Shown here in pieces: positions 7,161 to 15,746 of a stretch of 49,865 nucleotides of DNA. The notes under the pieces are model-generated. The model had not been told where the DNA came from, did no database searches, and saw only the letters and a program-made list of their open reading frames with translations. The stretch spans positions 1 through 49,865 of the forward strand of contig JAEWMJ010000021.1 in NCBI GenBank assembly GCA_023393165.1, in the 5' to 3' direction. Every line of letters begins with the position of its first letter. Within the stretch, counting starts at the first letter, position 1. The position numbers were made by a program, and so were the translations under genes. This DNA comes from Bacillota bacterium (GTDB lineage: Bacteria; Bacillota; Clostridia; Christensenellales; Christensenellaceae).

Positions 7161-8210
7161 TTATTCGCCTTTTACGAATGCAAGGTTTGCGTCGTAATAT
7201 TTGTCGGCATTGTCTTTGTTTATCAGGAATGTTCCGCAATCGATATTTTTCTCAACGGATTCGCCATTGGCAATTTTAATGGCGGTTTCCACAGCAACCT
7301 GGCCGAATTTGAACGGATCGTTCGCCGATGTGCAGAGATACCTTCCGTCCTTGATCGCTTCAACAGCCTCCATCAGGCCGTCAACGCCGCAGCACATCAC
7401 TTTCATACCGGCGTCTTCGCAAATCTGCAGGGCGCCCAGAGCCATATCGTCGTTATGTCCATAGACTAGGTTGATATCTTTGTTGCTCTGGATAATGTCC
7501 TGTGTGGCCGTAGCCGCTTTGGAACGGACATAGTCGCAGAAGGGGGTCTGGATCACTGTGATTCCCGGTTCGGCGTCAACCGCATTATGAAATCCCTTGG
7601 AGCGCGCTTCCTGCACACGGTCGCCGCCGCTGCCCATTACTTCCAGAACCTTGCCTGTGGCTTTGCCCTTGCCGCCTAATGTCTCAACAACATATTCGCC
7701 GACCAATTGGCCCATCGCTTCGTTGTCGCGCCCGACAACAACGTCTACATCCGCATTGACGAACCTGTCAACCGTTATGATCGCTACGCCTTTTTCCTTG
7801 CATTTTGCAACAGCGGGAGCAACGCCGTCAGGATCAACCGCATTCAGGATCAGAACGCTGATGCCTTTCTCGAGCATATCCATGATATCCGTGTTCTGCT
7901 TGGTAATGTCTTCGTTGGCGTCCGCATATACCAGCTCTACGCCGGCGGCTTCGGCAGCCTGTTTTGCGGAATCAACATGCGCTACATAGAACGGAGAGGC
8001 CATCGTAGCCTGCGAAAAACCGATCTTGATAGCGGCCGGTGCGGCGCTTGCTTCGGTTGAAGCTGCCGCGGCAGAGGAAGCGGGCGCCTGCGATGCGGCA
8101 ACCGAGGAAGCAGCGGGAGCGCTGCCGGCAGCCGGCTGCGAAGAGCATCCTACCAGTACCAAACCTATTGCCAATACTATCGCAATAAGTACGAACAAAG
8201 TTTTTTTCAT
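7161..8210 (-). CDS. Sugar ABC transporter substrate-binding lipoprotein (RbsB-type)
   Basis: The start at 8210 is chosen because GGAGGAAAG lies just upstream and it gives a typical lipoprotein signal: M-K-K, a hydrophobic stretch and the lipobox VLVGC with Cys22. A Ser/Ala-rich linker follows, then a type I periplasmic-binding fold of the ribose/xylose group with KIGFSQATMASPFY near its start and VYGHNDDMALGA in the second lobe. It is anchored to the outer face of the membrane and delivers a sugar to the permease encoded upstream. It is the last gene of the operon kinase - ATPase - permease - binding protein and ends at the shared terminator. The ligand is probably a pentose, hexose or polyol and cannot be read from sequence. 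Confidence 0.94.
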   Translation of the reverse strand: MKKTLFVLIAIVLAIGLVLVGCSSQPAAGSAPAASSVAASQAPASSAAAASTEASAAPAAIKIGFSQATMASPFYVAHVDSAKQAAEAAGVELVYADANEDITKQNTDIMDMLEKGISVLILNAVDPDGVAPAVAKCKEKGVAIITVDRFVNADVDVVVGRDNEAMGQLVGEYVVETLGGKGKATGKVLEVMGSGGDRVQEARSKGFHNAVDAEPGITVIQTPFCDYVRSKAATATQDIIQSNKDINLVYGHNDDMALGALQICEDAGMKVMCCGVDGLMEAVEAIKDGRYLCTSANDPFKFGQVAVETAIKIANGESVEKNIDCGTFLINKDNADKYYDANLAFVKGE

Positions 8211-8259
8211 TTTCTTTCCTCCAAATAATTTATTTATTTTTACCGCTTTGCAGTAAAGG

Positions 8260-9291
8260 TTAATTCTCTTTTTGTGACACAAACCTGTTGAGAAGCATTG
8301 CGCCGACAATGATAACGCCTTTGAATATCTGCTGATAGTACGAAGGCAATCCTATCAGGTTAAACAGGTTGGTTATAATTGCCAGTATCATGACGCCCGC
8401 GAAAGTTCCAAATACCGATCCTTTGCCTCCGTTAAGTGAAGTACCGCCCATAACGGTCGCCGCGATCGCATCAAGCTCCGCGCCTTCGTTCAGCGTGGGC
8501 TGCGCAACAGTCAGCCATGCCGTGAGCATGACACCCGCATAGGCCGCCGTCATGCCGGAAATTGTCCACGCGATCGTTTCAAACCGTTTTACCGGGATAC
8601 CGGAGAGCATCGCCGCTTCTTTGTTGCCGCCGATCGCGTAAAGGTTTCTGCCGTAGAGCGTATACCTGAGGATGTATGCTGCAACCAGCGTCAGTATGAT
8701 CCATGTAAAGCCTGCAAACGGGAAATCGATGGGCCCGATCTGGATTGAGCCTCCGCCCAGATAGCAGAACGCTTTTCCATCGCTTCCGTTTTCCCCCATT
8801 TTGATCAATCCGGATATTACGCCTCCGTTCGTCGTCAGCATGGAAAGCCCCCTGGCTGAAACCATTGTCGCAAGTGACGCGATAAAAGGCGCGATATCGA
8901 AGAACACAATGATGAGTCCGGTCAGCGTACCAAGCAGGGCGCCAGACAATACGCCAAGTGCCACACAGATCCAAACCGGGTAACCCTGAGACAGCATCAT
9001 GGCGGAAACCATGCCCGACAGGGCTGCGACGGAACCCACCGAAAGGTCGGTGCCGCTTGACAGAAGCGCGAACGTCATGCCGATGGCAATAATGCCGGGC
9101 GCCGCATAGGACTGCATCAGGTTAAGAAAATTGGATACTGTGAAGAAACTGTTTGATACCAGCGAAGCAATCACGATGAATACGATCAGCAATAATAAAA
9201 CGCTGAACCGCTTGATCACCTGGACAAAAGAATTGTCCCTTATGCCTATATTGGCTTTTAACGCCATATTATTATCCTTAATACTGTTCAT
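8260..9291 (-). CDS. Sugar ABC transporter permease (RbsC-type)
   Basis: 343 residues, mostly hydrophobic with about ten membrane helices, matching the CUT2 permease family. Hallmarks are IGMTFALLSSGTDLSVGSVAAL near the N-terminus, IGGNKEAAMLSGIPVKR (the cytoplasmic EAA-like loop that contacts the ATPase) and MGGTSLNGGKGSV near the C-terminus. GGGAGG precedes the ATG. It lies two bases after the ATPase stop and would pair with itself in the membrane. Confidence 0.95.
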   Translation of the reverse strand: MNSIKDNNMALKANIGIRDNSFVQVIKRFSVLLLLIVFIVIASLVSNSFFTVSNFLNLMQSYAAPGIIAIGMTFALLSSGTDLSVGSVAALSGMVSAMMLSQGYPVWICVALGVLSGALLGTLTGLIIVFFDIAPFIASLATMVSARGLSMLTTNGGVISGLIKMGENGSDGKAFCYLGGGSIQIGPIDFPFAGFTWIILTLVAAYILRYTLYGRNLYAIGGNKEAAMLSGIPVKRFETIAWTISGMTAAYAGVMLTAWLTVAQPTLNEGAELDAIAATVMGGTSLNGGKGSVFGTFAGVMILAIITNLFNLIGLPSYYQQIFKGVIIVGAMLLNRFVSQKEN

Positions 9292-9293
9292 AT

Positions 9294-10769
9294 TTACCTC
9301 CCTGCAACCGCATACTGTAAAATTGATGGGCTGTTCAGCTCTTCTTTATTGAATTCCGCCACTATTTTGCCGTGGAACATCACACAGATCCTATCGCAAA
9401 CGCTTACAAGCTCTGAAAGCTCGCTGGATGCGATGATAATGGAATGGCCGTTTTCCGCCGCGTCTCTTAAAATCTTATAGATTTCATCTTTGACGCCTAC
9501 GTCGATTCCCTGTGTCGGTTCATCCACCAGCAACACCTCTGATTCCTGCATCAGCCATTTTGCCAGTATGACCTTTTGCTGATTGCCTCCCGAAAGACTG
9601 ACTGCAATTGTTTTCTCGCTCGGCGTTTTGATAGAGAGGCTTTTTACATATCCCCTGCATGTCTCGGTGATCTTCTTGTAATTGATGCCCAGTTTGCCCC
9701 TGAATTTTTTCAGCGTTACCATGCACATGTTCTGCCATACAGGCAGGCACAGCACAAGTCCCTGGACCTTTCTGTTTTCCGGAAGCATTCCGATGCCCGA
9801 TTTGATCGATTCCTTCGGGTTTCTGGGATTTTTTATACTGCCGTGCAGCTTCATCTCGCCGCTTTCCAGCTTATCCACGCCGTAGATGGCGCGCAGAAGT
9901 TCGGTACGTCCCGCGCCCACCAGACCATACAGGCCGACGATCTCGCCTTTGCCAAGATGCATAGATACGTCATTTAACCGTTTGTTTGTAAAATGCGATA
10001 CTTCCAGCACCGCATCACCCTCTTTGGGCTTAGAGCCCGCGTTGTATGCGTTTTTGACGATCTTGTGTCCGATCATGAATTCCACAAGTTGGTCGACGTT
10101 AATGTTTTTGGATTCCACCGTCGTAACATTCTGGCCATCTTTCAGAACGGTGATCCGGTCGCCCACGATAAAAAGTTCATCCAGCCTGTGCGAAATATAA
10201 ATGATGGTAATGCCCTTGCTTTTCAGATCCGCGATCGTTTTGATCAGCGTATTGAACTCATCATGAGACAGTGTAGCGGACGGTTCGTCCATAACGATCA
10301 GCCTGGAATTGCATGCAATACATTTCATCATTTCCACAAGCTGCCTTGCGCCTATGCTGAGATCCCTTACCTTGGAGTGAATGTTGATGTTGATATTGAG
10401 ATCATCCACCATGTCCTGCACTTTTTTATTTGCCGCCTTCCAGTCAATCTTTCCCGCTTTTCTGGGCAAATTGTTGATCAGGACATTTTCCGTAACCGAA
10501 AGATCACTCACCAGGGAAAGTTCCTGATAAATGACGGATATTCCCTTTTTCCTGGTCATCAGGGTATTGCAGTCCTTCAGCTCTTCCCCGTTGAAAATGA
10601 TCTTTCCGCTGTCTTTGGCATATGCGCCCGCCAATATTTTCATTAATGTAGATTTTCCTGCACCGTTTGCTCCGATCAGGCAATGGACCTCGCCCTCTTC
10701 TACAAAAAAATCAACATCGCTAAGCGCTTTTACGCCCGGAAAACTCTTATTGATTTTCCGCATCTCCAA
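9294..10769 (-). CDS. Sugar ABC transporter ATPase (RbsA-type, two NBDs)
   Basis: Tandem nucleotide-binding domains of the CUT2 class. NBD1 has Walker A GANGAGKST, signature-like LSIGARQLVE and Walker B IVMDEPSA. NBD2 has a degenerate P-loop (GLVGAGRTE), signature LSGGNQQKV and Walker B LLVDEPTQG. This pattern is normal for RbsA/MglA. The start is unusual: no in-frame ATG lies before the first conserved residues. Candidates are TTG at 10769 or, better placed after AAGGAAG, an ATT at 10787 that would add ITAKNI before LEM. The frame is shared with the upstream kinase, whose stop is directly before the ribosome site. Confidence 0.94.
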   Translation of the reverse strand: MEMRKINKSFPGVKALSDVDFFVEEGEVHCLIGANGAGKSTLMKILAGAYAKDSGKIIFNGEELKDCNTLMTRKKGISVIYQELSLVSDLSVTENVLINNLPRKAGKIDWKAANKKVQDMVDDLNININIHSKVRDLSIGARQLVEMMKCIACNSRLIVMDEPSATLSHDEFNTLIKTIADLKSKGITIIYISHRLDELFIVGDRITVLKDGQNVTTVESKNINVDQLVEFMIGHKIVKNAYNAGSKPKEGDAVLEVSHFTNKRLNDVSMHLGKGEIVGLYGLVGAGRTELLRAIYGVDKLESGEMKLHGSIKNPRNPKESIKSGIGMLPENRKVQGLVLCLPVWQNMCMVTLKKFRGKLGINYKKITETCRGYVKSLSIKTPSEKTIAVSLSGGNQQKVILAKWLMQESEVLLVDEPTQGIDVGVKDEIYKILRDAAENGHSIIIASSELSELVSVCDRICVMFHGKIVAEFNKEELNSPSILQYAVAGR

Positions 10770-10796
10770 AATATTCTTAGCCGTAATACCACTTCC

Positions 10797-12302
10797 TTAC
10801 TCTGACATTAATTCTTTTAGATTGTCGTATAGTTTAAGATATTTATTATAAAACTGGTTATATTCGCCGTGGGCTTTTTGATACGGATATACGGTGTCTG
10901 TGCATTGCACCATTGCATCCACCGCTTCTTCAAAATTATTGTATAGTCCGGAACCTACGGCGCCGAGGATCGCGCATCCCAAGATCCCGGAGTTTGCGGA
11001 GTTCTTTGTCAGAGTGATCGGTTTTCCCGTAACGTCCGCAATGATCTGCAGCCACAGCGGATTTTTTGTGACCCCGCCGCATACCATGATACTGTTGATC
11101 TGTACATTGTTGGATGAGATCGTATCGATGATGTTTCGGCTGCCAAAAGCGATTCCCTCCATAATGGAACGGTAGATATCCGCACGGTTATGATTAAGAG
11201 TAAGCCCGTAGAAAACTCCCTTTGCATTCGGGTCTTTGTAAGGCGTCCGGTTGCCCTGGAAGAAATCCAGAGTAATAACGCCCTTGCTTCCAATGGGCAC
11301 GTTTTTTGCTTCCTCAGCCATCAGCAGATACGGTTCTTCCCCCTTGATGCTAAATTCGTTTAAAAACCATTTGGTTATGGAACCTGCCGAGACCTGGCCT
11401 CCTTCCAGGCAGTATAAGCCGGGAATCACAGCATCAAAGTACGGCCCCCAAATTCCATTACTGTATACCGGCGTTTCGCTCAATGCCAGATATACAAAAC
11501 TGGTCCCCATTATCATACCCGCGTCCCCCGGCCGGCATACGCCCAGACCGAGCATGGATATGTGCGCGTCGATCCCGCCCTGATAGACCGGCGTATTTTC
11601 AGGAAGACCGAATTTGTTTGCGATTTCCGGCCGTACCATACCGATTTTTTCCCCAAGTTTCAATATTTGCGTATTGATTTTTTCCCTGTAATCGTCAAGG
11701 CCGATCTGTTTGTAATAATCCTCCGTTAATCCTTCACGGTCGTCCAGATAATTTCCTTTGCATGTCGCCTGGCATATGGACGCAACCCATTTGCCCGTTA
11801 AATAATGATTGAAAAAGTCCAACTGCTCCACGAGTCTGTCAGAATTTCTGTAAATCTTCGCTTTATTCCGCTTCATCCACAATACCTTGGGGATCAGCCA
11901 TTCTACAGAAACTTCCCCGCCGCAGTATTTCAAGGCTTCGTGCCTGCTTGCATTAATTTCTTCGGCTTCTGCCTTTGCCCGGTTGTCCATCCAGAGGATC
12001 GCATCCGATAGCGCATTCCCATTTTTGTCAACGGCTATTACTGTGGAAGCGGTCGCGCATACGGATATACCTTTGATTCCGCGGGCTATCTCGCCATCCA
12101 CATGATTCAGGCAGTCCTTCAGAGATGCATCAAAGCTATCCAGCCAATCGGCAGGTTTCTGCGTGGCATACCCTGGCTGCGGAAAGAATATCTTATAACC
12201 GGTTTCATTTACCGCAATAATCTCACCATATTGATCCATGATTCCGCAACGAACTCCCTGCGTTCCTACATCAACACCGATGAAATAATTTTTTCGGGTC
12301 AT
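10797..12302 (-). CDS. FGGY-family carbohydrate kinase 1
   Basis: 501 residues with the FGGY plan: N-terminal phosphate loop (GVDVGTQGVRCG), an ATASTV...AILWMDNRA substrate segment, the catalytic Asp in GGIDAH, a C-terminal nucleotide loop around GVTKNPLW, and GILGCAI near the end. The GGIDAH form resembles ribulokinase-type members more than xylulokinase, so a ketopentose or related polyol is a reasonable substrate guess. AAGGAGGC precedes the ATG. It heads an operon with the RbsA/C/B-type transporter, so it should phosphorylate the imported sugar. It is clearly paralogous to the kinase at 12838-14388. Confidence 0.93.
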   Translation of the reverse strand: MTRKNYFIGVDVGTQGVRCGIMDQYGEIIAVNETGYKIFFPQPGYATQKPADWLDSFDASLKDCLNHVDGEIARGIKGISVCATASTVIAVDKNGNALSDAILWMDNRAKAEAEEINASRHEALKYCGGEVSVEWLIPKVLWMKRNKAKIYRNSDRLVEQLDFFNHYLTGKWVASICQATCKGNYLDDREGLTEDYYKQIGLDDYREKINTQILKLGEKIGMVRPEIANKFGLPENTPVYQGGIDAHISMLGLGVCRPGDAGMIMGTSFVYLALSETPVYSNGIWGPYFDAVIPGLYCLEGGQVSAGSITKWFLNEFSIKGEEPYLLMAEEAKNVPIGSKGVITLDFFQGNRTPYKDPNAKGVFYGLTLNHNRADIYRSIMEGIAFGSRNIIDTISSNNVQINSIMVCGGVTKNPLWLQIIADVTGKPITLTKNSANSGILGCAILGAVGSGLYNNFEEAVDAMVQCTDTVYPYQKAHGEYNQFYNKYLKLYDNLKELMSE

Positions 12303-12617
12303 TCTTAAGCCTCCTTCTTAAACGTCAGCAACATTTCAGCGCGGCATGGCGTCCACCGTTTTAGCATCAGTGAATGTTTCAAATTCCGGGTATTTCACAG
12401 ATAAATATGGGTTCTGCCGGGTCATTTCTACCTATCCGCAATCCTTCGAAATAAACCTTTATCAGGCTGCACCAGCCTTCAAATGTTTTTATCGAAATCG
12501 CCTTGTTCTATAATTGCTGCAATTTTTTTCATATTTTTATTTATTATAATATTAATTGCATATAGTGCTTGTTATATATGTTTTTTCAGTTATTTATGAA
12601 TGAATTTTATACTTAAA

Positions 12618-12633
12618 TTCCACGAAACGTGAA
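12618..12633. promoter_or_regulatory. Candidate operator for the kinase-ABC operon
   Basis: Imperfect palindrome TTCCACGAAACGTGAA, about 20-35 bases downstream of the predicted start site of the minus-strand promoter at 12661-12689. The position suits a repressor; the SorC protein encoded nearby is the obvious candidate. Inference only. Confidence 0.4.
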
Positions 12634-12660
12634 TATTATTTCATATCTGATTATAATTGC

Positions 12661-12689
12661 ATTATATATTATAGACCCACAAAAATCAA
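12661..12689 (-). promoter_or_regulatory. Promoter of the kinase 1-ABC operon
   Basis: TTGATT, 17-bp spacer, TATAAT on the minus strand. It implies a 5' leader of about 350 nt before the kinase ATG. The rest of the 12303-12837 gap is A+T-rich, with no gene or recognised riboswitch. Confidence 0.6.
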
Positions 12690-12759
12690 CCGTTTACAAT
12701 CAAATAATTGTGAAATTACGACCGTTTTGCAAAATCAAAACGAAATAATTTTCACATAA

Positions 12760-12788
12760 TAAAAAAATCTTCATATGGTATGAAGATT
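12760..12788 (-). terminator. Second terminator after kinase 2
   Basis: Perfect 10-bp stem AATCTTCATA/TATGAAGATT, followed on the minus strand by a run of T. Confidence 0.7.
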
Positions 12789-12802
12789 CATTTGAAACTA
12801 TT

Positions 12803-12833
12803 AAAAAGGATTTATATAAAAATATAAATCCTT
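12803..12833 (-). terminator. First terminator after kinase 2
   Basis: 11-bp A+T-rich stem AAGGATTTATA/TATAAATCCTT directly after the stop codon, followed on the minus strand by TTTTTAATAG. Confidence 0.7.
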
Positions 12834-12837
12834 CCCT

Positions 12838-14388
12838 TTATTTAACGTATTTATGATGCCGGATCTTTTTGCCTTTGTGCATCATGGGTTTTAAACTCTG
12901 GTACAAAGAAATATAATTCTCGTAAAACGCCCTGTATTCCTCGTGGACCTTCATATCAGGATTGATGACGGAATTCATATGCACCATCGCTTGTGTTGCT
13001 TCTTCAAAATGGCTGTATATCCCCGAACCTACCGCCGCGATCACGCAGCATCCGAGAATACCCGCATCCGAAGACTTAGTGGTCAGATTTATGGGCTTAC
13101 CGCATACGTCCGATATGATCTGCATCCAGAGCGGGTTTCTGGTCACCCCGCCGCAAACCATGATATTATGGATATTCAATTGATCCGCGCTCATATTTTC
13201 AATTACATTGCGCATGCCGTATGCAACGCTTTCCATGATCGCCCGGTAGATGTGCGCCCGGGTATGGCTGAGCGTCAGGCCGTAAAAGACGCCTTTCGCA
13301 AGCGGATCCTTATACGGCGTCCGGTTGCCCTGGAAAAAGTCCAAGGCTATAATGCCCTTGCTTCCGGGCGAGATATCCGCCGCCTCATTCATCATGAGTT
13401 CATATGGATGTTCGGGATCTTCGTATTTGATCCGGAACTCACGTAAAAACCAGTTTGCAATCGATCCCGCCGACACCTGTCCGCCTTCCAGGCAGTAAAG
13501 CCCCGGAACCACCGCATTATTGTAAGGTCCCCAAATACCTTCATTGAATACCGGAGCTTTAGATAAGACCAGATGCACAAAACTGGAACCCATGACTATA
13601 CCCATATCCCCCGGCCGTGAAACACCGATGCCCAGCATGGAAGTATGGGCGTCAATCCCGCCCTGGTATACCGTGATATCGCTTTGAAGCCCCAGATATT
13701 TTACTATATTGGATTTCAGCTTTGCAATAGGTTCTCCCAGATGCAGCACGCGCGTATTCAGTTTCCGGTTAAATTCCCCAAGGCCGATCCCTTCAAAAAA
13801 GCTGCGGTTCCATTCGCCGAAATCCTCAATGTAATTGCTTTTACATGTAGCCTGGCATATGGAAGCCACCCATTCGCCGGTCAACACATAATTGATATAA
13901 TCAAGCTGTTCCACAATCCTGTACGCCTTGTCGTATATGTCGCGCCTGTTGTTCTTCAGCCATAAAACCTTTGGAATAAGCCATTCAACCGACACCTCGT
14001 TGCCGCAGTATCTTAAAACTTCATGGCGTTTCTCATTAATACCGTTGGTTTCCATACTTGCGCGGTTGTCCATCCACAATATGGCGTCCATCAGAGCCGT
14101 GCCGTCCTGCAATACTGGAACAACCGTGGAAGCCGTTGCGCATACGGAAATACCAATGATTTTTTGTACGATCACCGCATCCGTTTTCTCTATGCAGTCT
14201 TTAGCTGCGTTGAACATTGCGTCCACCCATTCGTCAGGTTTCTGCACCACCCAGCCGGGTTCCGGGTAATATGTGCCGTACTGCCTGTGCGCGGAAGATA
14301 TAACCTCGCCGTCCGCATTCACAACGCCGCACCGGACGCCCTGTGTTCCAAAATCTATACCAAAAAAATAATCCTGAGAGTCGACCAT
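12838..14388 (-). CDS. FGGY-family carbohydrate kinase 2
   Basis: 516 residues with the same FGGY landmarks as kinase 1: GIDFGTQGVRCG at the N-terminus, ATASTV and ILWMDNRA, GGIDAH with the catalytic Asp, and CGGVTRNPLW in the C-terminal domain. Long blocks such as CLEGGQVSAGSI and KGVFYGLTLSH are near-identical to kinase 1, so the two arose by duplication. It sits 37 bp after the SorC regulator on the same strand and is closed by two hairpin terminators, so it forms its own transcript with the regulator. The C-terminus carries an extra basic tail (HKGKKIRHHKYVK). Either a second isomer is phosphorylated or one copy has a regulatory role. Confidence 0.93.
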   Translation of the reverse strand: MVDSQDYFFGIDFGTQGVRCGVVNADGEVISSAHRQYGTYYPEPGWVVQKPDEWVDAMFNAAKDCIEKTDAVIVQKIIGISVCATASTVVPVLQDGTALMDAILWMDNRASMETNGINEKRHEVLRYCGNEVSVEWLIPKVLWLKNNRRDIYDKAYRIVEQLDYINYVLTGEWVASICQATCKSNYIEDFGEWNRSFFEGIGLGEFNRKLNTRVLHLGEPIAKLKSNIVKYLGLQSDITVYQGGIDAHTSMLGIGVSRPGDMGIVMGSSFVHLVLSKAPVFNEGIWGPYNNAVVPGLYCLEGGQVSAGSIANWFLREFRIKYEDPEHPYELMMNEAADISPGSKGIIALDFFQGNRTPYKDPLAKGVFYGLTLSHTRAHIYRAIMESVAYGMRNVIENMSADQLNIHNIMVCGGVTRNPLWMQIISDVCGKPINLTTKSSDAGILGCCVIAAVGSGIYSHFEEATQAMVHMNSVINPDMKVHEEYRAFYENYISLYQSLKPMMHKGKKIRHHKYVK

Positions 14389-14425
14389 ATTTTATCTTTT
14401 TCCCCTTATCTGCTTATGCTCCAAA

Positions 14426-15385
14426 TCACAGATTCTCATACTGCCGCAAGACTTCTCTCGCAGTTATCTCGTCTATATATAATGCCGTCATAAGTCCCGA
14501 ATTCAAAGCGCCTATAATTGCCTTCGTCTTATGCTCCCCTACCCCCACGCCTATCCTGTGCTTTTTCTTTTTCAGGTCTTCGGTTCTTATCGCAATTGTC
14601 CGTTCCATTAGTTCAGGCAGTACGGGTTTCCCGTTGATATCGTAATATCTTGAACAAATGTCGCCCACAACCCCGTCATCCGACAGGCTGTCATACTCTT
14701 CTTCGGTATAAATGCCGCGCTCAACCAGAACAGATTTCGATGTGACTTCGCCTATCCCAAATACAGCTATATTGGCTGCATTGGCGATATCAAATATCGC
14801 CCGTATATTGGAATCGCGCATCAATGCATCGGCGATTTCCTTTGTATCCACAAACACAGGCGCAGGCAGCAGATAATCCGTACCCAGAAATGCATCTGAA
14901 AACTTTTCAACTATGCTGTTAAACTTGGACGATGCAATATTTTTGGTCAGAGCGCCATGCATTTGAACAATCTTGATGTTGCGTTTGGGCGGACTGGGCG
15001 GGATCAGGTTTGTGGCCACCGAATCCATGGTGCGTCCCCATGATACGCCGATAATGTCGTTATCCTTGACCATTTTTGATATATCCTGAGCAACCGCCTT
15101 GCATGTGTCGTTGACACGCACCAGATAATCGTCAATGTATGCCGGGCAGACAAAAACATTGTTAATGGAAAACAGGCTTTTAAACTTCTCTTCGATTTCT
15201 ATCACGGATTCCATCGGGAAATCGACCTGTATTTTGACATACCCCAATTCCTCGGCTTTCCGTATCATGCGGCTGACCGTCGATTTAGAGATATTTTCCT
15301 TCTTTGCGATCGTTTCCTGGTCAATTTTTAACTCATAATACTGTTTGGCAACCCGGATCGCCAGCCCTATATCTTGTTTGTTCAC
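14426..15385 (-). CDS. SorC-family sugar-binding transcriptional regulator
   Basis: The GTG at 15385 is chosen since GGGAG lies seven bases upstream; the frame itself extends to a TTG two codons earlier that overlaps the ribosome site. Residues ~20-55 form a winged helix-turn-helix (IDQETIAKKENISKSTVSRMI), followed by the SorC C-terminal sugar-phosphate-binding domain with IIGVSWGRTMDSVA and VVGDICSRYYDINGKP. Such regulators bind phosphorylated sugars, here probably the product of the FGGY kinase encoded just downstream. It likely controls its own operon and the kinase-ABC operon. Confidence 0.93.
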   Translation of the reverse strand: MNKQDIGLAIRVAKQYYELKIDQETIAKKENISKSTVSRMIRKAEELGYVKIQVDFPMESVIEIEEKFKSLFSINNVFVCPAYIDDYLVRVNDTCKAVAQDISKMVKDNDIIGVSWGRTMDSVATNLIPPSPPKRNIKIVQMHGALTKNIASSKFNSIVEKFSDAFLGTDYLLPAPVFVDTKEIADALMRDSNIRAIFDIANAANIAVFGIGEVTSKSVLVERGIYTEEEYDSLSDDGVVGDICSRYYDINGKPVLPELMERTIAIRTEDLKKKKHRIGVGVGEHKTKAIIGALNSGLMTALYIDEITAREVLRQYENL

Positions 15386-15443
15386 AACCAAACTCCCATG
15401 AATGAGATTAATATCACTAAGCGGTATTATTTTCTCTTTTTAA

Positions 15444-15471
15444 ATTATATCACAGTTTTGTCATAATTCAA
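15444..15471 (-). promoter_or_regulatory. Promoter of the SorC-kinase 2 operon
   Basis: TTGAAT, 16-bp spacer ending in an extended -10 TG, TATAAT on the minus strand. Confidence 0.65.
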
Positions 15472-15501
15472 CGAATAAAATTTGCGGGACCGGCTATTAT
15501 T

Positions 15502-15519
15502 TATGATATTTATATCATA
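15502..15519. promoter_or_regulatory. Palindrome upstream of the SorC promoter
   Basis: TATGATA and TATCATA arms around TTTA, about 30 bp upstream of the -35 box. It could be an operator for the SorC protein. No other copy was noticed. Confidence 0.35.
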
Positions 15520-15647
15520 GTCCGATATTATTTTCTTGCGGATCCTATTATTTTCCAATATTAACCTTTATTTTTGATTATAAATTTCATTTTTATTGGC
15601 TGACTTATAAAAAAATGCAATAAATTCCCGGAAAATAAACCTCTAAG

Positions 15648-15731
15648 GCCGTATCAATTTGAGTTGGTCCCTGTCGGATCCGCTCGACAGGCAAAAGCAA
15701 TACGGCAGGCTTTCCGTTTTGAAAGCCTGCC
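15648..15731 (-). terminator. Hairpin after the chemoreceptor plus nested inverted repeats
   Basis: On the minus strand an 11-bp stem (15704-15714/15721-15731) follows the chemoreceptor stop and is a plausible terminator, although its U-run is poor (GTATTGCTTTTG). It shares bases with a second structure: GCCGTAT/ATACGGC (15648-15654/15700-15706) enclosing CCTGTCG/CGACAGG (15670-15676/15685-15691). The two folds compete for the same strand. Confidence 0.5.
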
Positions 15732-15746
15732 ATAACTTTGGATTAA

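Noticed and set aside
9993..10646. 217-codon plus-strand open frame
   Set aside because: Antisense to the ABC ATPase; no plausible start or family.
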